Below, one piece after another: positions 45,401 through 56,200 of a stretch of DNA of 64,000 nt. Numbering within the stretch: position 1 is the first letter of the stretch; each line of letters starts with the position of its first letter. This DNA comes from Oenanthe sinensis (taxonomy: Eukaryota > Streptophyta > Magnoliopsida > Apiales > Apiaceae), in NCBI GenBank assembly GCA_028671895.1, contig CM053800.1, positions 24,263,886 to 24,327,885 of the forward strand, given 5' to 3'. The notes beneath the pieces were generated by a model, which searched no databases, was not told the origin of the DNA, and saw only the letters and a list, made by a program, of their open reading frames with translations. A program made the position numbers and the translations under genes.

Positions 45401-47401
45401 AAGAGTTGGTCCAATGAGTTGGAGCAGGGGATGGATGAAATGTCACTTTTCTTGATTGTGCAAATTGGTAAACAGGAGGAGGCTCTTGCTGCTCAGAAGT
45501 CATTTACACAGAGACCACAACTTCATCTGGTGGATTCTCTAGCAAGGAGAGCAGATAGAGTCATGGAGGCTTTGGTGGATAACCATGTCATTTTACCTGA
45601 GGCTGCAACATTGAAGTCAGAAAAACCATTTTTACTCATGCCTATAAGGGCTAGACTTCCAGAGTCTACAGTCTCTGATAACTCTCCGGAGGAGTCAGGG
45701 TCTATAGTCCCGGTTGCAGTTTCAGAGTCTACACCACCAGAGTCTACACCTTCAATTACAATGCTTGAGCCTGTTGCTGAGGAGTGCACTTCTGAAGATG
45801 ATGATGCAGTTCACCCTTCTTTTGTCTATTTTGATCAGGTGTTTCCTCAGTCTTGGGAGTCTGCACAGTAAAGAGGCATACATGATAAAGATTCTTTTGC
45901 CTGTATTTTAGAAATTCATCAGTCTGAGAGACTGAAAGCTTTTCAGAAAAAATCATTTCAACAGGAACATGGTCACTATCCCGGTGAAGAGGATCAGGCT
46001 CTAGATGGAAATGTTGAGGCTGAGACAGAGAATGTTGCTGCACAATTGGCTGTTGTGGTCAAGGATATTTCTCATATTAACATCAAACTCACTGGTGTTG
46101 ATAATACAACTTCTCTGCTTAATACAAGATTTGACAGAATTCACTCCCTTCAATTATCCAAAGAGGTGGCTTTCAAGGATGCTCTTGCTGCTATCAGTAC
46201 AACTCAAACCTCTCTCCAAACTACAGTCTCTGATTTGACCTCCAAGGTTGATTCAGTCATTGCAGCACAGGCTAATGTCTCCACAGTTCTTGAACAGATT
46301 CTTTTGGCTGTCACCAGTAATGATGATGTCAAAAAGGGGGAGAAGAAAGGTGAATCCTCCAGGAGCAGGAGACATAAGGATGATGGTTGCAAAGATAAAT
46401 CAAAGGGAGTTAAAAGGAGGAGAGATGGTGATGATGATGAAACTGGTGATAGTTCTCATGGTCCTAGGGGTCTTGATGATGGGCAACAAAAGCAATCTGG
46501 AGTAGCAAACACTCAAACACATCAGTCAGGGACTAGACATGGGAAATCAGAGTCTAAGTCAGACTCTGATAAGCAAAGAAAGAAGTCAGACTCTGATCAA
46601 ACTCAAGATCCTTCATACTGGAAATGCTGTCAGTCAAATCTGCAACTTAGAGCTAAAAGGAAGACAGGTCTTGGAGGTTTTGAAGAATCTGACATTGACA
46701 GAACATCTACTCTAACCAGGGATCCTCAATCCTTGACAGATAGGCAGTTTGAGAAGATCACACAGAAGCATCTAAACAAAGTGGTGTTTGCTCAAATTGT
46801 TTATAATACTTTTGAAAGGAAGATGCAAGGAGGACAGGGAGGCACAGAAAAGGTGCAAAATGAGATGCTGGTTTACTTCTTAGAAGGTGGATCAGTTAGA
46901 TGGATAAGTCAATCAAACTTTATCTTTTTCAAGCAGGCTGAGGAATTACAGTACATTAGATTTCTCTTACAGATTGCATATGAAGTAAATAAGAGTAAAG
47001 AGGCTATCACTCACAAATGGTTCAAAGAGATTGATAGAAAGCTGACTTTGCACAGACAGGAAAATCGACAAATGGGCAAATTTTCTTTAAAATATGTTGA
47101 TACTGAGGGAAATGATCAAGTCATGCCATTGGAAGAAAAACATATTAAATTTCAAGAAGGTGTGGGTCATTACTTTGGGTTTCAGCCTATGAGTGGGAAA
47201 GTTAGTGTTCTAATATTGAAGGACTTAGAAGATCAAGAAAGTAGTGCAAATGATCTAAGAGTAGCTTATTGTCAAATCAAATGCTCAAATGAAGAAATGA
47301 AAAAATTAAAGATATTTGTTGGTGAAGCTCTGGCAATTGTAGAGGAAAATATGCTGAATTCATTTTTGAAGAACAATCCAGCCTTTGAGAAGATTAAATG
47401 A
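42479..47401 (+). pseudogene. Element D envelope-like gene, two stops in one frame
   Basis: A single frame of about 1640 codons from ATG 42479 (MVAISTVMRG) to TGA at 47399-47401, interrupted only by TAG at 43637-43639 and TAA at 45869-45871. Residues about 50-250 match C and A (RKEWSFFFDQITKCF, IGHSLLFDRVINIG, YYHRFLMILLNHF). Basic runs KPKSKKKPT and KRRKLIQTR follow at about 322-345, the same place as in C, and KSKGVKRRRD lies near residue 1310. The middle is Ser/Glu-rich with many GAGTCT or GACTCT words (43638-45760 and 46546-46600). The C-terminal 250 residues are globular and unlike C. No signal peptide or membrane helix is visible. Function unknown; nuclear role possible. Confidence 0.82.
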
Positions 47402-47512
47402 GAAGTAATTCTTTTTCCTTTATAATTCTTTTATACTGTTCTAGATTGATAATTTTATTCTTTAGTTTTGACATCATCAAACCTGGATTTATGCTTACAT
47501 TTTATAAAGCAT

Positions 47513-47526
47513 AAATAGGGGGAGAT
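47513..47526 (+). other. Element D polypurine tract
   Basis: AAATAGGGGGAGAT directly before the 3' LTR. Confidence 0.9.
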
Positions 47527-48282
47527 TGTTAGGAATTTATTCATTTGATGATGTACAAAATGCTAGAACAGGGTCTAGCTTAGTTTATTTGTAATAAGTC
47601 TTTCTAGTCTCTGAAATGTATAATCAGAGTCTAGATAGTCAACATTCATGTTACTTGTACTTAGAAGAATTTTTGTAGAAAGTGAAACCAGAGTCTGCAT
47701 GAAGATCAGAGTCTGGAAGGTGATCGGAGTCTATAGACTATCAGAGTCTATGATCTATCAGAATCTACATATGATCAGAGTCTGAAGGTTTCAGAGTCTA
47801 TAAAGTTAAAGTTAAATTTGGAAGAAGATCACAGGAATGGAAAGTCTTCGAAGATCAAGATAAATATATTGCAGATATGCTATGGGAAGGAAAGAGAATT
47901 TCAGAAGGAAACTGTAAACTAATAATTAGGAATTATGTTCCTATTGTAATTTATCTTTCTATTATTAGTTGATAGACAGCTCTTTATATAAAATCTATGT
48001 AACCTAATTGTAAAGGTGTGGAAGTAAAAGCATAATTGTTTGAGTGAAATTTTGTGAGAGCATAGAGATAGAGAGAGTTGTTGTGATAAACACAGAGAAG
48101 CTGCTAGGGTTTGTGTACACCCTAGGAGAGATTTGTATTTAATCATCAATAATACAAACAATACTTATTCATATCTTTGTGTTTGATCTTTGTTATTAAT
48201 TCATATCGAGTTTGTTTTAAATCAGGCATAAAAGGAACACAAGTATTCAACCCCCCATTCTACTTGTGCAACTGGGAAAACA
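47527..48282 (+). repeat. Element D 3' LTR (756 bp)
   Basis: Matches 35550-36322 with about 22 substitutions and lacks the 17-bp duplication near 35810. Confidence 0.95.
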
Positions 48283-48287
48283 CTGTA
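48283..48287. repeat. Target site duplication of element D, right copy
   Basis: CTGTA, matching 35545-35549. Confidence 0.95.
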
Positions 48288-48770
48288 TCATATACTTGAA
48301 AGGAGTTTTCAGTAGAGGATTCCTCATACAAGTGGGATGTACAGAAAAGAATTGACACTTCCATTGATCATCTAAAGGGAGAAGAAGAAAAAGAAGAAGA
48401 ATCACATTCTTAGGGGGAGAACATTATTTGAGCTATGTTCTATGTTCAACAGAAGATGTTCCCAGGAATTTGAATTCTTATGAAGCTCTGTTCATGATAA
48501 GTTCTTTAAGTTTAAACTATGAAGGATTTTGAAGCAGAGAAAGCTCAAACAGACAAAAATGAAGATGATACTATATGAATATCAGTTCAGTGCTAGAGGA
48601 ACAGACATCTTTCATTTCAGTTACACAAGAAATCTGGAAATGCAGAATCTGATCCAGAAAAACCAGTAGCATTATTTACAAGTCCCGGACCATTATTTTT
48701 CCTAGTTGTTAGTTGAGTTATCCTCTCCATGGGATTTATTTGCTAAGTTTAACAATCAAATAGGGGGAGA
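48288..48770 (+). other. Element B 3' non-coding segment with polypurine tracts
   Basis: No gene. TTAGGGGGAGA lies near 48410-48420 and the terminal tract AAATAGGGGGAGA at 48758-48770, abutting the B 3' LTR. The stretch 48590-48740 (TTTCATTTCAGTTAC, then AGTTGTTAGTTGAGTTATCC) matches E at about 58395-58520, so both share this 3' region. Confidence 0.65.
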
Positions 48771-49125
48771 TTTTGGAGATTACGAAGCTGTATGAATAGT
48801 AATCGTGATAACTCAACACTAGAACAGGACAGGTAAATAATACTACGCCTACACAGAAATCAGGAAGAAATGAAGACAAGGCAAATACAGTGAATCAAGA
48901 TATTAGAAGAAGTTTTGAAGTCTACTACAGGACATTGAGAGAAGTTCATTAATATGTTCAAGCCTCAATGAAGAATAATGTGTAAAGACTTTCAGGGTTT
49001 CAGAAGTTTTGAAGATTCAGTATAGAAGTGCCACAAGAAGATTTCAGTGTAAAGACATTGATTGAAGATAGACAGTGTTCGAAGCATAAGAATCTAGAAG
49101 AATTGAAGACATGGTAAAGACAAAG
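48771..49125 (+). repeat. Element B 3' LTR, first part
   Basis: Aligns with 11409-11765 of the 5' LTR with about 9 or 10 differences, including TG to TT at the very start. Element E interrupts it. Confidence 0.92.
49121..49125. repeat. Target site duplication of element E, left copy
   Basis: CAAAG, repeated at 60279-60283; B's uninterrupted 5' LTR has a single CAAAG at the matching place (about 11761-11765). Confidence 0.97.
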
Positions 49126-50080
49126 TGAAAGGCATATGATAAGGCCTATTTGTAATAAGTAGATGACAACTCAACTCAAGTAAGAAAATGAAGTAAGTAA
49201 TAAATACCGAGGAAGGAATCAAGACGAAGAAAGTCAACTAGACACAAAGAATCCTAATATCAGAAGTGTTCTAATGAAGCTGCTACTCTACACCGGAAGA
49301 AGTTCATTAATATGTTCAAGCGTCGGCCAAAAATAAAGGAGTAGTATTTCAGAGGAGTTCAGAAGATACAGAAGATTTCAAGTGCCTACTACAAAGAGAT
49401 TCCATGAAAAGAAATAGTGAAGACAAAGCTAGAAGCAAGACAAGACACAAAAATCACTACAGTAGAAATGAGAATCAACATTGTAGTTAGTCATCCGTGA
49501 ACCAGACCAGTGCACAGGGTGTCAACGATGTCAGTGAAGATTCGTCATCAAAAAGTTCAAGTGATTAAAAAGAAGAAAGAAGCTGGAAGCTCAAAGGGAT
49601 ACAGAAACAGCTAAACAAGCCTGACAGTACTGACTTGAAGAACAGACGGAAAAAGTATTGACACAGAAGAAATGTAGACTCATATATTCGTAAAAGTGGA
49701 ACCCCGGTTGGAATTGATTTATCATTCCCAAGTCAAAAGGAGTTCGGTTCCAGACCATCAGAAGACCGCAGCTTAGAGCGTAAGGATTTATTTAATTAAT
49801 AAATATTTTATTTATTTAGTAAATTATATTTATATATATCTAAATAATATTAGATATTTATTTTTATAATTTATGAATTAAATTTAGTATTTATTAATTA
49901 AAGATTATAAGCTGTGCGGGTCGAAAAGCATTTCTACGGAGCTGAATCACTAAAAGACGAAATAGGCCCCTTTTCATTTGAAATTGAATTCGGCAGGTGA
50001 TATATTTCAAAGCAACCAATGGAAGCTTGCCACTTGTCCAAACAAGGAGAAAAGAAATGAAACAGGCAGTGAATTCATAT

Positions 50081-50460
50081 GTCATACCGATCAATTCAAA
50101 TAAGTCATACCGAGAGAATTCAAAGCTGTTGAGCAAATGTCATACCGGAGCTTATTCCAAAAGTCATACCGATTTTATTTAATTAAAAAGTCATACCGAT
50201 TTTTTTAATTAATTAAAAAAGGTCATACCGAGCTTCTACCGACCTAAAGTCATACCAGAATAAGTCATACCGAATTTTCTGTGTTCAAAAGGTCATGCTG
50301 GACTTATTTTTTATTTGATTAAAAAGTCATACCGATTTTTTAATTAATAAAATAAGTCATACCGAGAGAAATAAGTCTTGCCCAGTTTTTTAAATGTCAT
50401 ACAAGTGTTAAATAAGTCATACAAGACTTATTTTTTTGAAATTAAGTCATACTGAAAAAG
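50081..50460 (+). promoter_or_regulatory. Element E U3 cluster of GTCATACCGA words
   Basis: Eight exact GTCATACCGA (50081, 50104, 50163, 50190, 50222, 50264, 50326, 50356), all in the same orientation, plus about seven near copies (for example 50139, 50249, 50292 and several GTCATACAAG or GTCATACTGA up to 50455). Often preceded by AAATAA. The cluster ends about 25 bp before the TATA box. Copied in the 3' LTR from about 59515. Confidence 0.75.
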
Positions 50461-50483
50461 GTCATAGCAGCCTTTTTCAATCT

Positions 50484-50491
50484 CTATAAAT
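50484..50491 (+). promoter_or_regulatory. Element E LTR TATA box
   Basis: TATAAATA in CTCTATAAATATGAG, directly downstream of the word cluster. Confidence 0.75.
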
Positions 50492-50801
50492 ATGAGATGA
50501 GTGCTTCACTTTTCAGTAGTTAAAGAGTTAAAAAATCAGATCAAATTCAGTAATTTATCTGTATTGTAATATTTACAGATTTCTGTGCTGAGTTTGGAAT
50601 ATAATTGTTAAATGCGAACAATTCATGTCAAATTTGTTCTAGAACTTTTATCAATTATATAACAGCTTTCTAAATATTAATTTTGTAATACTAATCAAGT
50701 TAAAATTATATCTTTCACTTGAACAGTATTTCATTCTAATTAATATTTCGCGAGCAATTAAAATAATATTTTTTAATCCAAATATTCCGCGGTTAATTTT
50801 A

Positions 50802-50834
50802 GATATTGTATTCAACCCCCCCTTCTACAATATC
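50802..50834 (+). other. Conserved LTR-end stem-loop, element E
   Basis: GATATTGTA/TACAATATC, nine pairs, loop TTCAACCCCCCCTTC, ending 11 bases before the LTR end. The 3' LTR copy is at 60235-60267. Confidence 0.7.
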
Positions 50835-50847
50835 AGGGACCAACAAT

Positions 50848-50859
50848 TGGCATCAGAGC
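50848..50859 (+). other. Element E tRNA primer binding site
   Basis: TGGCATCAGAGC, one change from the initiator tRNA-Met site; a leader of about 190 bp follows to the gag ATG. Confidence 0.9.
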
Positions 50860-51050
50860 TGGTTGATATTTTTCATATCAGATCCAAATCAAATTCCGCG
50901 AACTCATACAGATCTCAAAAATTATTTTAAATTCGAAATAATTTTTTATTTGAAATAATTTTTTTCCGAAAAATTATTTTTGATCAAAAATTATTTTAAG
51001 TCAAAAATTAAAATATTTTTGAAACACTTAATTTTTAATCTTATTTAAAG

Positions 51051-53258
51051 ATGAGTACTCAAAGAGTCAGTAGCATTAAAATTCCACAATTTGATAAAGA
51101 CAATTATAATCTGTGGAAGAGAAAGATGACCTTGTTTCTTCGAGCTGCAAATCCTAAGTACAAGGATATTTTAAAAACTGGTGTTGCTGTTCCAATAAAT
51201 ATCTTTCCTGAGCATATGGAAGATGGTGTACTCATTCCGCACAAACAATTTGAAAAAGATATTTCTGAGTACACTGAGACAGAAAAGGAACTGGATACAT
51301 TGGACACCAGTCTGCAGTTAATTTTAGTGGAATCTCTTGATCCCGGAATGTACAATCATGTTGTTAATTGTAAAAATGCTAAACACATCTGGGAAACGAT
51401 AGAGATACTAAATGAAGGAACAGAAGAAGTAAGGGAGAACAGATTGGAAATCTTAACGTCTCAATATGAGCATTTTAGATCAAATCCTGATGAAGGTATC
51501 TCTGAAGTTTTTGAGAGATACAACAAGCTGATAAATGATCTAAATCTCAATGGCAAACAATATACGAAGAAGGAGATCAGTAGGAAGTTTTTGCTGACAA
51601 TGCCAGTACACCTAGAGCATAGGATAACAGCCATCAGAGAGTCAAGGGACATGAATGAAATTTCTTTGGAAAGACTTTATGGCATTCTGAAGACCTATGA
51701 GCTAGAGCAGATTCAACAGAAAGAAATATATGGTACAGGCAAGGTGGTCAGCAAGTCTACAGCTCTTGTAGCAGAAGAACAAGAGTACAGAAAAGCTAAG
51801 ACTGAATCTTCTTCAGTCAACATCATTGATCAGGGTACTGTTGCAGAAGTTGGTGCAACTCTAGTGAATTCAACTGATAGTGAATTCTACTCAATGGAAG
51901 AACTCGATCAACTTGAGGATGAATCTCTGGCTCTGATTGCTAGAAAATTTGGAAATACAAGATTCAGGAGGAACCCTAGTTTCAAATTCAAGCCTATGGC
52001 AAACAGATTTCAGACAGGTGGTTCTTCTAGCTCATCCAACACAAAAGGTGGATACAAGACAGGGATGGTAGACAGAAGCAAGATCCGTTGCTTCAACTGC
52101 AATGAAATGGGACACTTTGCTACTGATTGTAGAAAGCCCAAGCAGGAAAGAAAGAAGGTTTCATATGACGAGCTCAAACAGAAATATGACGATCTACTGA
52201 AGAAGCATCAGGGAAAATCATACTTAGCAGCAGGAAAAAGCTGGGATGATTCCGACAATGATGCAGAAGATCAAATGGGAAATCTTGCCCTAATGGCCTC
52301 TTCTTCTGAAGGATCACAATCTCCACCTCGACAAGGAATTGAGGTAAACCCTAGCTGTCCTAAAATGTTTAAATTGCTAGGTGAGAATTTAACTGATGCT
52401 AGAGATCGAATAAAAGTTTTAATTCTCGAAAACAAAGTTTTATCAGAAGAGAATTTTGAACTGAAAAAGATGAAACTTATAAATGTTAAATTAACTGAAG
52501 ATGTTGCATTTCAAGTTAATAGAGTCAACTGCTATGTTGAGATTGAAGCTTTTTTAAAGAATAAAATTGAAGAAGAAAAGCAAAGGTGTCTAGCTTATAA
52601 AAAATCCTCTTATATTGTAAAGAACCTAGTTGACCAACAGGAAATAAACCGAAAAGTTGGAATAGATTTCGAGTACAATAAATCTGTAGGAAAGCCAAGC
52701 AACATTACCCCGTTCAAGCAAAGCGCTGAAGAAAGGGGTATTCCTCATGTTATTAAAGACACACCCAAACCTCTTTTCATAACACCTATTGCTGAACCTA
52801 TCCTTGAGAGCTCTATACTGATAGCTTATGAGATGCAGTTAGAGGATCTCGAGGAAGAGAAAAAAAGAGAAGAACAGACTAGGGACATAAAAGGAATAAA
52901 TGTCCAGAAAGCTAAATATGTACCTAAAAGACCAATAGAAAATGTGAACTCTGCTAGTTCATCCACTCCTGGTTTAGGTGCTAAGAACTTAAAGAATAAT
53001 TTGAACAGACCTAACAATAAGTTTGTTAGAAGTAGGGATAGTAACAACAGATGCCATTCTACTGAAAACTTTAAATCTGCTGAAAAAGTTAAAGTAGAAA
53101 TTATTAAAACTCCTATTGCTGTGAATAACATGCCTGCTATTGATGTATGCCATAAACCTTGTGGTATGTTAAATTGTATGTTATGTGCTTTTAATGCTAT
53201 GACTGCTTATTTCAAACGCATGACTGCTAATAAAAAGAGGGCTCCGAAGACGAATTAA
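51051..53258 (+). CDS. gag: Element E gag polyprotein (735 aa)
   Basis: Intact ORF from ATG (MSTQRVSSIKIPQFD). The copia gag domain spans residues 1-225 (SRKFLLTMP, LYGILKTYELEQ). The CCHC zinc knuckle CFNCNEMGHFATDC at about 347-360 binds RNA. An acidic linker, a coiled-coil stretch (440-520) and a Lys/Asn-rich C-terminal part follow. Instead of the second CCHC of C and D it has a Cys cluster CHKPCGMLNCMLC at about 700, conserved in A. The ORF ends TAA at 53256-53258, with a second in-frame stop TGA at 53265-53267, 18 nt before the pol CAG. Gag would form particles and could be used in trans by other copies. Confidence 0.94.
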   Translation: MSTQRVSSIKIPQFDKDNYNLWKRKMTLFLRAANPKYKDILKTGVAVPINIFPEHMEDGVLIPHKQFEKDISEYTETEKELDTLDTSLQLILVESLDPGMYNHVVNCKNAKHIWETIEILNEGTEEVRENRLEILTSQYEHFRSNPDEGISEVFERYNKLINDLNLNGKQYTKKEISRKFLLTMPVHLEHRITAIRESRDMNEISLERLYGILKTYELEQIQQKEIYGTGKVVSKSTALVAEEQEYRKAKTESSSVNIIDQGTVAEVGATLVNSTDSEFYSMEELDQLEDESLALIARKFGNTRFRRNPSFKFKPMANRFQTGGSSSSSNTKGGYKTGMVDRSKIRCFNCNEMGHFATDCRKPKQERKKVSYDELKQKYDDLLKKHQGKSYLAAGKSWDDSDNDAEDQMGNLALMASSSEGSQSPPRQGIEVNPSCPKMFKLLGENLTDARDRIKVLILENKVLSEENFELKKMKLINVKLTEDVAFQVNRVNCYVEIEAFLKNKIEEEKQRCLAYKKSSYIVKNLVDQQEINRKVGIDFEYNKSVGKPSNITPFKQSAEERGIPHVIKDTPKPLFITPIAEPILESSILIAYEMQLEDLEEEKKREEQTRDIKGINVQKAKYVPKRPIENVNSASSSTPGLGAKNLKNNLNRPNNKFVRSRDSNNRCHSTENFKSAEKVKVEIIKTPIAVNNMPAIDVCHKPCGMLNCMLCAFNAMTAYFKRMTANKKRAPKTN

Positions 53259-53270
53259 TCCGTTTGATAT

Positions 53271-56200
53271 GTGCAGGGAGTTAAACAGGAAAACCGGGTT
53301 GTATGGATCCTAGACAGTGGATCGTCAAGGCATATGACCGGAGATAGAGCCCTGCTATCAGACGTGGTTGAAAGAGCTGGCCCAATCGTCACCTTTGGAG
53401 ATAACAGCAAAAGAATGACTACGGGATATAGCAAGTTAAATACAGGAAATGTTATCATTGAAAACGTCTCTTTGGTGGAAGGACTTAAGCACAATCTACT
53501 CAGCGTCAGTCAATTCTGTGATAGAGGTTACAAAGTAAACTTTATCAAGGAGAAGTGCTTAATAGCTCATTCTAAAGAAGACAGACTAGCCTTGCGTGGA
53601 GTAAGGAAAGGAAACTTGTACGTAGCTGATTTCAACTCGGGAACTGAAGCTGAAGTAAACTGTTTTTATTCAAAGGCTTCATCAGAAGAAAGCTGGCTAT
53701 GGCACAAGAAACTCTCACACCTGAACTTCAAAACAATGAACTCTCTAGTCAAGAGGGATTTGGTGAGAGGACTGCCTCTGATGGAATTTACACAAGAAGG
53801 ATTGTGTGAGGCATGTCAGAAAGGGAAGTCAAAAAGAGCAACTCACAAAGGCATAGACACTACAAATATTACTGAACCACTGCAGCTGCTTCATATGGAT
53901 TTATTTGGTCCAGTCAATATCATGTCTATGTCAAGGAAGAAATTTGCCTTAGTGATTGTAAATGACTTCACAAAGTACACGTGGGTTTTATTCTTGAACT
54001 CTAAGGATGAAACTCCGCAATTGGTGATTGATCATGTAAAGTTGATTGAATTAGATTCAAAGCTACCTGTCCGGGCAATCAGATCAGATAATGGAACAGA
54101 ATTCAAGAATGAAATTCTGAATAGCTTCTGCTCAGACAAAGGGATAACAAGACAATTCTCAGCGCCAAGAACTCCGCAACAGAATGGAGTAGTAGAAAGG
54201 AAGAATCGAACCTTGATTGAAGCTGCAAGAACAATGTTAAGTGAATCAAGGTTGCCTATCTACTTTTGGGCTGAAGCAGTAAACACAGCTTGTTATACCC
54301 AGAATCGAACTTTAATCAACAAGGATCATATGAAAACACCCTACGAATTAATGGCTGGCAAGAAACCAACACTCAAATACTTTCATGTATTTGGAGCCAA
54401 ATGTTTTGTGCTAAAAGATGGAGATGAACATCGTGGCAAATTTGAGGCCAAGGCACATGAAGCAATTTTTGTCGGCTACTCAAAAAGAGCATATAGGGTG
54501 TACATAATTGATCAGCACCAAGTAAAAGAAAGTGTCAACGTATCATTTGACGACACTAAACTCCCAAGCATCCAAAATGAAGATCCTTCTGAGTCATTAA
54601 AATTTGACAATCATCCAGACTCAGATTCGGATAATGAAGAAAAGCCCGAGGTTGCAGCAGGAAATGATGATGACAACAATGATGGTAATGATCCAGGTAA
54701 TAGTAGTGGAAACAATGGAAACACTAGAGATACTACTAATACCAGTGGTGGATCAACAAGTCATCCAGGCAGCAACTCAGGGGGAGATGAAGGATCAACT
54801 GGCAGAACACAACATCACAATGAATTACGAGGCGAATCATCAAGATCAAACCTTCCAAGGGAAAGGATATGGAGAAAAGATCATCCTTTTGAATTGATCA
54901 TAGGTGATCCAGATGTTGGAGTAAGAACCAGAAGTGCAACTTCAAATGAATGTTTATTTTCAGTTTTTCTATCTCAAGAAGAACCAAAGAAAATTGAAGA
55001 TGCTCTAACTGATCCAGATTGGGTTCTTGCCATGCAAGAAGAACTCAATCAGTTCGAAAGGCAAGAACTATGGACACTGGTACCCAGGCCTAAAGATAGA
55101 TCTGTTATTGGCACGAAATGGGTATACAGGAACAAGTTAGACGGTGATGGCATTGTTACAAGGAACAAGGCCAGACTAGTTGCAAAGGGTTACTCCCAGG
55201 AAGAGGGAATTGATTATGATGAGACCTACGCACCAGTTGCAAGACTTGAAGCCATCAGGATATTTCTGGCATTCGCAGCACATTCCAATTTTAAAGTCTA
55301 TCAAATGAATGTGAAGAGTGCATTTCTGAATGGAAAGTTAGAAGAGGAAGTATATGTGGAACACAGCCTCCTGGCTTTGAAAATCCAGAGTTTGCTGATT
55401 TTGTATATTTCTTATTTAAAGCCCTCTATGGACTCAAGCAAGCACCGAGGACATGGTATGACACTCTCTCTCAGTTTTTACTTGAAAACGGTTTTACTAG
55501 AGGTGTCATAGATAAAACTCTCTTTTACAAATTACATGATAAAGATATGATATTTGTCCAAGTTTATGTTGACGATATTATATTTGGTTCTACTAATGAA
55601 AATTTGTGCAAGAGATTTGCTAAGTTAATGCAGAGTAGGTATGAAATGAGCATGATGGGTGAGCTGTCATTCTTCCTTGGATTGTAAGTGAAGCAAAAGG
55701 AAGATGGGATTTTTATTTGCCAATCAAAGTACGTAAGGGATCTTCTAAGGAAATACAATCTAGAAGATTCTACACCGGCAAAAACCCCTATGCCAACAGC
55801 CACCAAGCTTGACAAAGATGAAACTGGTAAGAAAGTTGACATCACAAGCTATAGAGGTATGATAGGCTTATTATTATATCTAACTGCTAGTAGACCCGAT
55901 ATAATGTTTACAACATGCTTATGTGCAAGGTTTCAAACTGATCCTAGAGAATCTCATCTTATAGCTGTTAAAAGAATTTTTAGATATCTGAAGGGTACAC
56001 CGAATCTTGGAATTTGGTACCCTAAAGGTACAGGTTTTGAACTAATAGGCTATACAGATTCAGATTATGCAGGATGCAGGATGGACAGGAAAAGTACATC
56101 TGGAAGTTGTCAGTTTCTAGGACAACGGTTGATTTCCTGGTACAGCAAGAAACAGCACTCAGTATCTACCTCGACAGCCGAAGCAGAATATATTGCGGCA

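Larger units (their letters stand above)
35550..48282 (+). mobile_element. Element D: Sirevirus-type retrotransposon with envelope-like gene, moderately decayed
   Basis: 12,733 bp between CTGTA duplications, with LTRs of 773 and 756 bp that differ at about 22 positions plus a 17-bp tandem duplication in the 5' copy. Order as in C. All three genes are recognisable from end to end but carry a few stops and frameshifts. The family word is GAGTCT/AGACTC. Confidence 0.95.
49126..50845 (+). repeat. Element E 5' LTR (1720 bp)
   Basis: It starts TGAAAGGCATATGATAAGG and ends GGGACCAACA. It holds the GTCATACCGA cluster (50081-50460), TATAAATA at 50484-50491 and the terminal stem-loop at 50802-50834. 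Confidence 0.96.

Noticed and set aside
49894..50182. ORFs on both strands in the E LTR (and copies at 59328-59616)
   Set aside because: Inside U3 with the GTCATACCGA cluster; LTRs of this type are not coding.
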